Source of the DNA: Streptomyces alfalfae
Lineage (GTDB): Bacteria; Actinomycetota; Actinomycetes; Streptomycetales; Streptomycetaceae
Reading direction: 5' to 3'
DNA: 63,548 nucleotides
Assembly: GCF_004127445.1 (NCBI RefSeq)
Contig: NZ_QEXM01000047.1
Span: 1 to 63,548 of the forward strand
This document shows, piece by piece, positions 24,253 to 32,022 of this stretch; the stretch's first letter is position 1, and every line of letters begins with the position of its first letter. The position numbers and the translations under genes were made by a program. The notes under the pieces were generated by a model. The model saw only the letters and a list, made by a program, of their open reading frames with translations. It did not search any database and was not told the DNA's origin.

Positions 24253-25512
24253 TCAGCAGCCGGCCGCCCGCGCCAGGAGCAGCGCGCGTTCGCGGCCGTT
24301 GCGCGTGAGCGAGGCCGCCCGTTCGAACTCCGCGCGGGCGTCCGCCGCCCTGCCGAGCCGTGCCAGGAGGTCGCCGCGCACGCTGGGCAGCAGGTGGTAG
24401 CCGCGCAGGGCCGGTTCGGCGGCGAGCGCGTCGACCAGGGCGAGACCCGCGGCGGGCCCCTCCGCCATGGAGACCGCGACGGCCCGGTTCAGCTCCACGA
24501 CCGGGGAGGGCGCGCGGGCGGCGAGCAGGCCGTACAGGGCGGCGATCTGCCGCCAGTCGGTCTCCTCATAGGTGTGCGCGTGGGCGTGGCAGGCGGCGAT
24601 GGCGGCCTGGAGCGCGTACGGGCCGAGGGACCGCCCCGAGGCCGTGGCCTGCGCGCGGGCCAGGGCGGCGTAGCCGCGCCGGACCAGCATCTGGTTCCAG
24701 CGGGCCCGGCTCTGGTCCTTGAGCAGCACCGGCTCGCCGGAGGGCCCCGTGCGCGCCGCCGCGCGGGAGGCCTGAAGCTCCAGCAGAGCGGCCAGGCCGT
24801 GCACCTCGGACTCCTTCGGCATGAGCCCGGCGAGGACCCTGGCGAGCCGCAGGGCGTCCTCGCAGAGGCCGGGGCGCAGCCAGTCGTCGCCCGCCGTGGC
24901 CGCGTACCCCTCGTTGAAGATCAGGTAGATGACTTCGAGGACCGAGCCGACCCGGGCCTCCCTGTCGGGCCCGTACGGGACCTCGAAGGCCACCGCCTTG
25001 GCGGCGAGGGTCCGCTTGGCGCGCACGATCCGCTGCGCCACCGTCGGCTCCGGGGCGAGCACCGCGCGGGCGATCTCCCCGGTGGTCAGGCCGCCGAGCA
25101 GGCGCAGGGTGAGCGCCACGCGGGCCTCGGCGGAGAGCACCGGGTGGCAGGCGGTGAAGACCAGGCGGAGCAGGTCGTCGTCGATGTCGTCGGGGTCGGC
25201 GGGCTCGTCGCGGTGGGGCGGCGCCGACGCCAGGTCTCGGCCCATTTCGGCCAGCTTGTCCGTGTAGCGCTCGCGGCGGCGCACGAGGTCGATGGCGCGG
25301 CGCTTCGCGATGGTCATGAGCCAGGCGCCCGGGTTGTCGGGGACGCCCTGCTCCGGCCACTGTTCGAGGGCGGCCACCAGGGCGTCCTGCGCCAGTTCTT
25401 CGGCGATGCCGACATCTCGCACGATCCGGGCGACCCCCGCGATGACGCGGGGGGCCTCCATGCGGAAGACGGTCTCGATGGCGCGGCGGGGATGCTCCGG
25501 CGAAGGGCTCAC
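24253..25512 (-). CDS. ECF42-type RNA polymerase sigma factor
   Basis: This 419-residue sigma factor is twice the usual ECF length. Region 2 (about 12-85) holds ELAQDALVAALEQWPEQG and WLMTIAKRRAID. Region 4 (about 120-185) holds LTTGEIARAVLAPEPTVAQRI. A long C-terminal TPR-like helical extension follows. This architecture and the neighbouring DGPF-family gene are the marks of ECF42, which has no anti-sigma factor; the extension is thought to control activity. It lies 74 nt downstream of the YCII gene on the same strand. Confidence 0.94.
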   Translation of the reverse strand: MSPSPEHPRRAIETVFRMEAPRVIAGVARIVRDVGIAEELAQDALVAALEQWPEQGVPDNPGAWLMTIAKRRAIDLVRRRERYTDKLAEMGRDLASAPPHRDEPADPDDIDDDLLRLVFTACHPVLSAEARVALTLRLLGGLTTGEIARAVLAPEPTVAQRIVRAKRTLAAKAVAFEVPYGPDREARVGSVLEVIYLIFNEGYAATAGDDWLRPGLCEDALRLARVLAGLMPKESEVHGLAALLELQASRAAARTGPSGEPVLLKDQSRARWNQMLVRRGYAALARAQATASGRSLGPYALQAAIAACHAHAHTYEETDWRQIAALYGLLAARAPSPVVELNRAVAVSMAEGPAAGLALVDALAAEPALRGYHLLPSVRGDLLARLGRAADARAEFERAASLTRNGRERALLLARAAGC

Positions 25513-25586
25513 GGCCGTCCATCAGAGCACCCCGGCGCGATCATGGCAAAGGTCCCCGCGGGCCTGCCCGCGAGGCACCGGGCCCG

Positions 25587-25943
25587 TCAGCCCGCTTCGA
25601 TCTCCCGCACCTCCGCGGTGATCGTCCAGTACTCCTCGTGCGTCTTGAGGAACCGCTTCGTCCACTCGATCGCCTCGGCCTTGTCCTTGGCCTGGATGAT
25701 CGAGTAGCCGCCGATGACCTCCTTGGTCTCGGTGAACGGGCCGTCGGTGACGGACAGCTCCCCCTGGTCCCAGGTCACCCGGCTGCCCTCGGCGACCGGC
25801 TTGAGGCCGGCCGTGTCGAGCATGACGCCGGCCTTGGTGATCTCTTCGAGGAGCGCGCCCATGCGCTCCTGGAGCTCGGGGCTCGGACCGCCCTCGGGCG
25901 CGTTCTTCTCGTCGACGCGGATCATCGTCAGAAAGCGCGGCAT
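25587..25943 (-). CDS. YCII/DGPF domain protein
   Basis: This 118-residue YciI-related protein carries the signature DGPF at 67-70 and the following TETKEVIGGYSII. It is a small ferredoxin-like-fold protein of unknown reaction. DGPF proteins occur next to ECF42 sigma genes, as here, and are often their targets. The ATG has GGGGAGA upstream. A longer in-frame open stretch upstream is antisense to the next gene and is not counted. Confidence 0.95.
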   Translation of the reverse strand: MPRFLTMIRVDEKNAPEGGPSPELQERMGALLEEITKAGVMLDTAGLKPVAEGSRVTWDQGELSVTDGPFTETKEVIGGYSIIQAKDKAEAIEWTKRFLKTHEEYWTITAEVREIEAG

Positions 25944-26090
25944 GGTGGTCTCCCCACAGGTGGCGGCGAGGTCTTCTCCTCGCCTCTCACCCTGGCGTCG
26001 AACGGGGGACGCCCGAATCGACACCGCCGCGGAATCATTCTCGGAAGATTTCTCCGCGACGTCCGCGCGGGCCGTGTCACGCTCCCCCGC

Positions 26091-26708
26091 ATGCCCTTCG
26101 ACCACAACGACCACTACCACCGCCTGCTCCTGCGGAAGCTGCCGCCGCACGGCCGCACCGCCCTCGACATCGGCTGCGGCACGGGCCGCTTCGCGCGCCT
26201 CCTGGCGGCGCGCGGCTACGAGGTCGACGCCCTCGACCCCGCCCCGGACGTCATCGCCGCGGCGCGGGCGGCCGGCGGCGGCCCGCGCTTCCGCACGGCC
26301 GACGTGACGGAGGAGGACCTGCCCGAGGGCCGCTACGACGTCATCACCTGCCTGGCCAGCCTGCACCACATGCCGTTCGGCACGGTCACGCGCCTGCGCG
26401 CCGCCCTCGCCCCCGGCGGCGCCCTGCTCGTCCTCGGCTGCTACGCGGGGACGACGTGGTGGGACCTGGCCGCGGCGCCCGCCAACGCCGTGGCGCGGGT
26501 GGCGGTGTACGCGGGCGAGCGCCTGCGCGGCGCGCACGAGCCGCCGCTCGCGCCGCCCGTACGGCAGCCGGACATGACGCTCCCGCGGATCCGCGCCGAG
26601 GCCGCGCGGCTCCTGCCCGGCAGCGGTGTGCGGCAGCTGCTGTTCTGGCGGTACCTGCTGACGTATCAGCGAGACGGTTCGCAGCGGGACGATGCTCAGC
26701 GGGGCTGA
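26091..26708 (+). CDS. Class I SAM-dependent methyltransferase
   Basis: This 205-residue protein has a methyltransferase core. Motif I is LDIGCGTGRFARLLA (about residues 24-38), the acidic loop is VDALDPAPD, and the post-motif is CLASLHHMPFG. The C-terminal half is Ala/Arg-rich. The substrate is unknown. It is divergent from the YCII/ECF42 pair and lacks a ribosome-binding site before its ATG. Its last 13 bases overlap the end of the convergent small gene. Confidence 0.88.
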   Translation: MPFDHNDHYHRLLLRKLPPHGRTALDIGCGTGRFARLLAARGYEVDALDPAPDVIAAARAAGGGPRFRTADVTEEDLPEGRYDVITCLASLHHMPFGTVTRLRAALAPGGALLVLGCYAGTTWWDLAAAPANAVARVAVYAGERLRGAHEPPLAPPVRQPDMTLPRIRAEAARLLPGSGVRQLLFWRYLLTYQRDGSQRDDAQRG

Positions 26709-26959
26709 GCGTCGGCCGACTCGAACCGCCAGCGGTGCACCGCCCGCGTCACGAGGTCCGGCGGGGGCTCCGGCAGCTCCGGCAGGTCGGCGTCGTAGGC
26801 CGCGTCCCACCAGGTGATGACGAGCACGCGGTCCTGCGGCGCCCTGAAGTGCTCCCGGCGCACCGGCTCACCCGGCAGCTCCCGCGCCCTGGCCCACGCG
26901 AGCAGGTCCCCGCCGCGGCCCTCGGCGGCGCGGGCCTCCCACATCAGCGCGACGGTCAC
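26696..26959 (-). CDS. Conserved small protein downstream of tsaD
   Basis: This 87-residue protein begins VTVALMWEARAAEG and contains VLVITWWDAAYDADLPELPEP. It looks like a compact alpha/beta protein of the ABM-monooxygenase-like kind, but I cannot assign it. Its GTG overlaps the tsaD stop by 4 nt (GTGA), so it is translated with tsaD. The ORF is open further upstream, but that part is antisense to nothing and simply overlaps tsaD in another frame. Confidence 0.8.
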   Translation of the reverse strand: MTVALMWEARAAEGRGGDLLAWARARELPGEPVRREHFRAPQDRVLVITWWDAAYDADLPELPEPPPDLVTRAVHRWRFESADAQPR

Positions 26960-28062
26960 GGGTACAGGTTCTCCTTGCTGACCTCGTGCACGTGGTCGTG
27001 GTCGTGGCTGTGCCCCGGCACGTGCGGCTCCGTGACCGGCAGCGACGAGTCCGCCGACAGGTCCCAGGAGGACGCCGCGCGGTTGCGCGCCACCATCTCC
27101 GCGCCGAGTGCGGCGACCATCGCGCCGTTGTCCGTGCACAGCTTGGGGCGCGGCACGCGCAGCCGGATGCCGGCCTTCTCGCACCGCTCCTGGGCGAGGG
27201 CGCGCAGGCGCGAGTTGGCGGCCACGCCGCCGCCGATCATGAGGTGGTCGACGCCCTCGTCCTTGCAGGCGCGTACGGCCTTGCGGGTCAGCACGTCGAC
27301 GACGGCCTCCTGGAAGGACGCCGAGACGTCCCGCACCGGCACGTCCTCGCCCGCGGCCCGCTTCGCCTCGATCCAGCGGGCGACGGACGTCTTGAGCCCC
27401 GAGAAGGAGAAGTCGTACGGGGCGTCGCGCGGCCCGGTGAGCCCGCGCGGGAAGGCGATGGCCTCGGGGTCGCCCTCGCGCGCGTACCGGTCGATGACGG
27501 GGCCGCCGGGGAAGCCGAGGTCGAGCACCCGGGCGATCTTGTCGAAGGCCTCGCCCGCCGCGTCGTCGATGGTCGAGCCGAGCGGGCGCACGTCGGAGGT
27601 GATGTCCTCGGAGAGCAGCAGCGAGGAGTGGCCGCCGGAGACCAGGAGGGCCATGGTCGGCTCGGGCAGCGGCCCGTGCTCCAGCTGGTCCACGCAGATG
27701 TGCGAGGCGAGGTGGTTCACGCCGTACAGCGGCTTGTCGAGGGCGTACGCGTACGCCTTCGCGGCGGAGACGCCGACGAGGAGCGCGCCGGCGAGACCGG
27801 GGCCCGCGGTGACCGCGATGCCGTCGAGGTCCTTGGCGCTGACCCCGGCGTCCTTCAGGGCGCGCCGGATGGTCGGCGCCATGGCCTCCAGGTGCGCGCG
27901 GGAGGCGACCTCGGGCACGACGCCGCCGAAGCGGGCGTGCTCGTCCACGCTGGAGGCGACGGCGTCGGCGAGCAGGGTGGTGCCGCGGACGATGCCGACG
28001 CCGGTCTCGTCGCAGGAGGTCTCGATGCCGAGGACGAGGGGTTCGTCGCGCGAGTCAGCCAT
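26956..28062 (-). CDS. tsaD: tRNA threonylcarbamoyladenosine transferase TsaD
   Basis: This 368-residue protein is the catalytic subunit that transfers the threonylcarbamoyl group to A37 of ANN-decoding tRNAs. The ASKHA-type motifs (VLGIETSCDETG at the start), the metal pair in VNHLASHI, and VSGGHSSLLL are present. The C-terminus has an extra His/Asp-rich tail of about 20 residues (HSHDHDHVHE), not needed in the core family. It follows rimI with an 8-nt overlap and is part of the tsaB-rimI-tsaD operon. Confidence 0.98.
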   Translation of the reverse strand: MADSRDEPLVLGIETSCDETGVGIVRGTTLLADAVASSVDEHARFGGVVPEVASRAHLEAMAPTIRRALKDAGVSAKDLDGIAVTAGPGLAGALLVGVSAAKAYAYALDKPLYGVNHLASHICVDQLEHGPLPEPTMALLVSGGHSSLLLSEDITSDVRPLGSTIDDAAGEAFDKIARVLDLGFPGGPVIDRYAREGDPEAIAFPRGLTGPRDAPYDFSFSGLKTSVARWIEAKRAAGEDVPVRDVSASFQEAVVDVLTRKAVRACKDEGVDHLMIGGGVAANSRLRALAQERCEKAGIRLRVPRPKLCTDNGAMVAALGAEMVARNRAASSWDLSADSSLPVTEPHVPGHSHDHDHVHEVSKENLYP

Positions 28063-28573
28063 GAATCTCGGTTCCTTGTACGCCGGTTGCGGTGGTGGAG
28101 GGGTCGGTGCGGCGCATCACCAGGGCGTCCACGTTGCCGGGCTGGTAGTAGCCGCGCCGGAAGCCGATGGGCTCGAAGCCGAAGCGTTCGTAGAGCTTCT
28201 GGGCCCGGGTGTTGTCGACCCGCACCTCCAGCATCACCTCGGCGCACTCGAACGCGGTGGCGGCCTGGAGCAGGTCGGTGAGCAGGCGGGCGCCGAGGCC
28301 GGTGCCCCAGTGGTCGCGGGCGACGGCGATCGTCTGGACGTCGGCGAGGTCTCCGGAGGCGGCGAGCCCCGCGTATCCGACGAGGCGGTCGCCGTCCATG
28401 GCGACCACGTAGCGCCGGGTGGCGTGCGGGCCGCGGGCGTGGGCCAGCTCGGACCAGAACATCCCGCGCGACCAGGCGTCGTCCGGGAACAGCTCCTTCT
28501 CCAGGGCGAACACCGGGTCGATGTCCCACCAGCGCATCTCGCGCAGCACGGCTTGGGCGGTCACCTGGGTCAC
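28055..28573 (-). CDS. rimI: Ribosomal protein S18-alanine N-acetyltransferase
   Basis: This 172-residue GNAT acetyltransferase has the acetyl-CoA motif ARDHWGTGLGARLL (about residues 87-100), which fits the Q/RxxGxG/A rule, and the C-terminal YERFGFEPIGFRRGYY. It acetylates the N-terminal Ala of S18 by homology, and its place between tsaB and tsaD is the usual one. Its GTG overlaps the tsaB stop. Confidence 0.93.
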   Translation of the reverse strand: MTQVTAQAVLREMRWWDIDPVFALEKELFPDDAWSRGMFWSELAHARGPHATRRYVVAMDGDRLVGYAGLAASGDLADVQTIAVARDHWGTGLGARLLTDLLQAATAFECAEVMLEVRVDNTRAQKLYERFGFEPIGFRRGYYQPGNVDALVMRRTDPSTTATGVQGTEIHG

Positions 28574-29226
28574 TTGGGGGTGACCACCTTGTAGTTCTTG
28601 GGCACCTGCGCGTCGGGGCGGCGCAGATACAGCGGCCGGGGCTCCAGCAGCTCCTCGCCGGCCGCGAGCCGCTCGGCCGCCAGGGCGGCGAGGGAGGCCG
28701 CCGAGACGTGCTCGGGGCCGCGGGCGTCGGGGAAGGCGTCGGGGTAGAGCAGCGCGCCCGCGCCGACCGCGGGCAGGCCCTCGACCTCGGCGGCGATGTC
28801 GGCGGGGCGGTCGACGGCAGGTTCACCCGTACGCGTGCGTGCGTCGTCGTAGCGCGCCCAGTACACCTCCTTGCGGCGGGCGTCGGTGGCGACCACGAAG
28901 GGGCCGCCGTCGATGCCGGAGGCGTACGCGAGGCCGTCCAGGGTGCACACGCCGTGCACCGGGACGCCGAGCGCGAGGCCGAAGGTGTCGGCGGTCATCA
29001 GGCCGACGCGGAGGCCGGTGTAGGGGCCGGGGCCCACGCCGACGACGACGCCGGTCACGGCGTCGAGCCGGAGCCCGGCGTCGGCGAGCACGCGGTCGAC
29101 GGCCGGAAGCAGCAGTTCCCCGTGGCGGCGGGCGTCGACCTGGCTCGACTCCGAGACGACTCGGGAGCCGTCGTGGAGGGCGACGGTGACGGCGGGCGTT
29201 GCGGTATCCAGAGCGAGCAAGAGCAC
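28570..29226 (-). CDS. tsaB: tRNA threonylcarbamoyladenosine biosynthesis protein TsaB
   Basis: This 218-residue ASKHA-fold protein is the inactive partner that dimerises with TsaD. The N-terminal LALDTATPAVTVAL and GVGPGPYTGLRVG motifs are typical. It is the first gene of the operon. The GTG start lies 6 nt after TAGGCT (29233-29238) with no Shine-Dalgarno sequence, so the transcript is probably leaderless. Confidence 0.96.
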   Translation of the reverse strand: MLLLALDTATPAVTVALHDGSRVVSESSQVDARRHGELLLPAVDRVLADAGLRLDAVTGVVVGVGPGPYTGLRVGLMTADTFGLALGVPVHGVCTLDGLAYASGIDGGPFVVATDARRKEVYWARYDDARTRTGEPAVDRPADIAAEVEGLPAVGAGALLYPDAFPDARGPEHVSAASLAALAAERLAAGEELLEPRPLYLRRPDAQVPKNYKVVTPK

Positions 29227-29338
29227 GCGAACAGCCTACGGCTCCGGCGCACGTCGCACGGCCGCCCCGGGATGTGCGGCGCCTGCTGCTACCGTCACCA
29301 CGTAGCCGGAGGCAGTACGAAAAGGTGGGTGGCGCAAG

Positions 29339-29890
29339 GTGTCAAGGAGCAGCTCGGGATTCGTGGCCGGGCTCACCGCCGCCGCGCTCGCAGCGGTCGG
29401 TTTCCTCGCCTATCAGGCCTCGGCCAGCGCGCCCGACACCCTGGCCAAGCCCCCCGCCAAGTCCCCCGCCGCCTCCGCCTCGGGCTCCCCCAAGGAGAAG
29501 TCCCGCCCGGCGGAGGTGCCGCAGCGGTCCGGTGACGGGGAGCGGGTCGTGTACTCCCTGGGCGCCGACCGCGTCTGGCTGGTCGAGGGCTCCGGCAAGG
29601 TGCGCACCACGTACGAGGTGACGCCGGGCTCGGTCGACCCGGCCCCGGGCACCTACACCGTCGGCTCCCGCACCGGCTCGGTCACCGGCACGGACGGCGT
29701 GGCGATCGAGCACGTCGTGCGGTTCACGAACACCGACGGGGTGACGATCGGCTTCAGCGCGGCGGTCGACGGGGCCACGCCGAAGGCCGACCCCGCGAAG
29801 AAGACCGGCGGCATCCGTCAGTCGCGCGAGAACGGCAACGCGATGTGGAAGTTCGCCGGCATCAGCAAGAAGGTCGTCGTCGTTCCGTAG
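29339..29890 (+). CDS. Membrane-anchored protein, possible inactive L,D-transpeptidase-like fold
   Basis: This 183-residue protein has an N-terminal hydrophobic anchor (about 5-25) and a Pro/Ala/Ser/Lys linker. The folded part begins ERVVYSLGADRVWLVEG and continues GTYTVGSRTGSVTG. The pattern of strands recalls YkuD L,D-transpeptidases, but the HGC active-site motif is absent. It is probably extracytoplasmic and non-catalytic. It is divergent from tsaB, and its 3' end overlaps a small convergent gene by 29 nt. The assignment to a fold is inference. Confidence 0.8.
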   Translation: MSRSSSGFVAGLTAAALAAVGFLAYQASASAPDTLAKPPAKSPAASASGSPKEKSRPAEVPQRSGDGERVVYSLGADRVWLVEGSGKVRTTYEVTPGSVDPAPGTYTVGSRTGSVTGTDGVAIEHVVRFTNTDGVTIGFSAAVDGATPKADPAKKTGGIRQSRENGNAMWKFAGISKKVVVVP

Positions 29891-30056
29891 CGACTCCCCC
29901 CGTGGCGGCCGGGGACGCGGGCGGCGTGGACACCGCGCTCGCCGCCGCGCACGAGGCCAGCAGGTCGCTCATCGAGAGGCCCCCGGGGCGCACGGCGCCC
30001 ACGGGCAGCCCCCGCGGCCGGGGCCGCGGTTCTACGTCACGTTCTGAAGCCGACAT
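29862..30056 (-). CDS. Small conserved-looking protein of unknown function
   Basis: This 64-residue frame has an excellent ribosome-binding site (AGGAGG, 6 nt before the ATG) and strong G/C third-position bias through its middle. The product is SMSDLLASCAAASAVSTPP flanked by Arg/Pro-rich ends. There is no signal peptide or known domain; the cysteine in LLASCAAA is notable. Its 3' end overlaps the convergent gene by 29 nt. A palindrome lies about 30-50 nt upstream of its start. Confidence 0.6.
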   Translation of the reverse strand: MSASERDVEPRPRPRGLPVGAVRPGGLSMSDLLASCAAASAVSTPPASPAATGGVATERRRPSC

Positions 30057-30086
30057 GGATGCCTCCTGGGGGCTTCGGGCAGACGT

Positions 30087-30104
30087 GGTTAGGTAGACCT
30101 AACC
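30087..30104. promoter_or_regulatory. Palindromic operator-like site
   Basis: GGTTAGGT-AG-ACCTAACC has perfect 8-bp arms (9 if the outer T/A pair is counted) around a 2-nt spacer. The TTAGGT/ACCTAA arms are those of DmdR/IdeR iron boxes, but the spacing is shorter than the 19-bp consensus. It lies between tsaE and the small gene at 29862-30056. Confidence 0.5.
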
Positions 30105-30189
30105 AGTTCCGTCACCCATGTGACCACGCCCGGCCCGCGCAGCGCAACAGTTTCCCGACGCCTTGTCGGAAACTCCGGCCGGGCGGCGG

Positions 30190-30702
30190 TCACGCGGAGA
30201 GCGCGGCCAGGTCCGCCTCGGTCCAGCGGGCGCCGAGGCCCCGGAGGGTCACCTCGCGGACCTCGTCCGCCGTGTCGCCCACCGCGCGGTCGATGACGAC
30301 GTGCAGACGGTCGTCCGACAGCTCCTCGACCTTGCCGTCGCCCCACTCCACGACGATCACCGAGTCGGGGAGCGACACGTCGAGGTCCAGGTCCTCCATC
30401 TCGTCGAGGCCGCCGCCCAGGCGGTACGCGTCGACGTGCACCAGCGCGGGCCCCGCGCCGAGCGGCGGATGGACGCGGGCGATGACGAAGGTCGGCGAGG
30501 TGACGGCGCCGCGCACGCCGAGGCCCTCGCCGAGGCCTCGGGTCAGCGTCGTCTTTCCGGCGCCGAGCTCACCGGTGAGCATGACGAGGTCGCCGGGGCG
30601 CAGGATCTTGGCCAGGCGGCGGCCCAACTCGCCCATCTGTTCCGGGGAGTTGACCGTGATCGCGGCGGTGTTGGCGGGGGCCTGGTGGTGCGGTGCTTCC
30701 AT
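30190..30702 (-). CDS. tsaE: tRNA threonylcarbamoyladenosine biosynthesis ATPase TsaE
   Basis: This 170-residue ATPase drives turnover of the TsaB-TsaD complex. The Walker A is GELGAGKTTLTRGLGEG and the aspartate-rich VHVDAYRLGG motif follows, with VIVVEWGD near the end. I chose the ATG at 30702, which lies 7 nt after TACCGT as in a leaderless gene; a GTG 9 nt upstream is in frame. It is not in the tsaB-D operon but 1 kb away, next to a hydrolase and alr, a common Streptomyces order. Confidence 0.95.
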   Translation of the reverse strand: MEAPHHQAPANTAAITVNSPEQMGELGRRLAKILRPGDLVMLTGELGAGKTTLTRGLGEGLGVRGAVTSPTFVIARVHPPLGAGPALVHVDAYRLGGGLDEMEDLDLDVSLPDSVIVVEWGDGKVEELSDDRLHVVIDRAVGDTADEVREVTLRGLGARWTEADLAALSA

Positions 30703-30744
30703 GGCCTCCACGGTAGCGGCTGGAAGACCCCCGGCCCCGCCGCG

Positions 30745-31989
30745 TCACCGGTCGGACGTGCCCGTACCGGCCGCCGCGCGGCCCGCGCCCGCCCTGGCGA
30801 TCAGCTCCACGAGGCGGTCCGTGACCAGCTCGGGGTGTTCCAGCATGACGAGGTGACCCGCGTCCGGCACGAGGACGAGCTCGGCGTCGGGCAGCAGCGC
30901 GGCGATCGCCTCGCTGTGCCCGCTCGGCGTGACCAGGTCCTCCGTCCCGGCCAGCACGAGCACCGGCAGCTCCGCGAAGTGCTCGAGCGCCTCGGCCTTG
31001 TCGTGCTCGGCGAAGGCCGGGTAGAACTCCGCGACCACGTCGATCGGCGTCGCCTCGATCATCCGCTCCGCGAACCGCGCGATGGCGGGGTCCACGTCCT
31101 TCCGCGAGAACGAGTACCGCTTGATGACGCCCGCGAAGAGGTCCGCGGTGGCCCGCCGCCCGCGCTCGACGAGATCGGCCTGCGAGCCGAGGGTCCGCAG
31201 CAGCCCCGGAAGGACGCGGCGCACCGCGTTCATCCCGGCCACGGGAAGGCCGAAGTTCACCTCGCCGAGCCGCCCCGACGACGTGCCGACGAGGGCGACG
31301 CCGACGACGCGCTCCCGGATCAGCTCCGGGAACTGGTCGGCGAGCGCCATGGTCGTCATGCCGCCCATGGAGTGCCCCACCAGGACGAGCGGCCCCTCGG
31401 GCGCCGCCGCGTCGATGACGGCCTTCAAATCACGCCCGAGCTGGTCGATGGAGACCGGCACGGCCCGCTCGACCTGGTCGACGCCGCGCCCCGAGCGGGC
31501 GTGGCTGCGCTGGTCCCAGTAGACGGCGCGGACGACACCGCGCAGGGCGGCGCGCTGGAAGTGCCAGGAGTCCTGGTTCAGGCAGTAGCCGTGGCTGAAG
31601 ACGACGGTGACGGGCTCCGGGGCCCGGCGTCCGCGCCCGCGGAGACGGCGTGCGCGGGCGCCCCGGCCGCCGCCCCCGGCCGCCGCGTCGGCCTCCTCCG
31701 TCCCGATGTCCTCGACCTCGTACGAGAGCTCGGTGCCGTCATCGGCGTACGCCGTGCCCGGCATGCCCCGCAGTGAGCCGTAGGGGCCGGCGGCGTCGAG
31801 CGCGAGACGTGCCTTCTTGCGCATCCCGCGGCCGACGGTGAGCCGTTCTATGGCCACGCCCGCCGCCGCGCCCGCGGCGATGACGCCTATCGCGGTACCC
31901 GCGACCCCGGCGCGCCGCCAGCTCCCCGCCGCGGCGACGGCCTCCACCGCCGCGTCCGCCGCGGCAGCCCCCGTGCTGCTCTCGCTCAC
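30745..31989 (-). CDS. Alpha/beta hydrolase
   Basis: This 414-residue hydrolase has an N-terminal hydrophobic segment (about 25-50) that may anchor it, and a basic linker. The alpha/beta core begins VTVVFSHGYCLNQDSW. The nucleophile elbow is VGHSMGGM, the acid lies in LAGTEDLVTP and the His in PDAGHLVMLEHPE. An Ala/Gly/Arg-rich insert precedes the core. The substrate is unknown. It sits between tsaE and alr on the same strand. Confidence 0.93.
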   Translation of the reverse strand: MSESSTGAAAADAAVEAVAAAGSWRRAGVAGTAIGVIAAGAAAGVAIERLTVGRGMRKKARLALDAAGPYGSLRGMPGTAYADDGTELSYEVEDIGTEEADAAAGGGGRGARARRLRGRGRRAPEPVTVVFSHGYCLNQDSWHFQRAALRGVVRAVYWDQRSHARSGRGVDQVERAVPVSIDQLGRDLKAVIDAAAPEGPLVLVGHSMGGMTTMALADQFPELIRERVVGVALVGTSSGRLGEVNFGLPVAGMNAVRRVLPGLLRTLGSQADLVERGRRATADLFAGVIKRYSFSRKDVDPAIARFAERMIEATPIDVVAEFYPAFAEHDKAEALEHFAELPVLVLAGTEDLVTPSGHSEAIAALLPDAELVLVPDAGHLVMLEHPELVTDRLVELIARAGAGRAAAGTGTSDR

Positions 31990-32022
31990 GTGCCGCTCCT
32001 CGTCAGTGGTCGAACCGCTCGT

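Noticed and set aside
30087..30104. A canonical DmdR/IdeR iron box
   Set aside because: The arms match, but the 2-nt spacing does not fit the 19-bp consensus, so I list it only as an operator-like palindrome.
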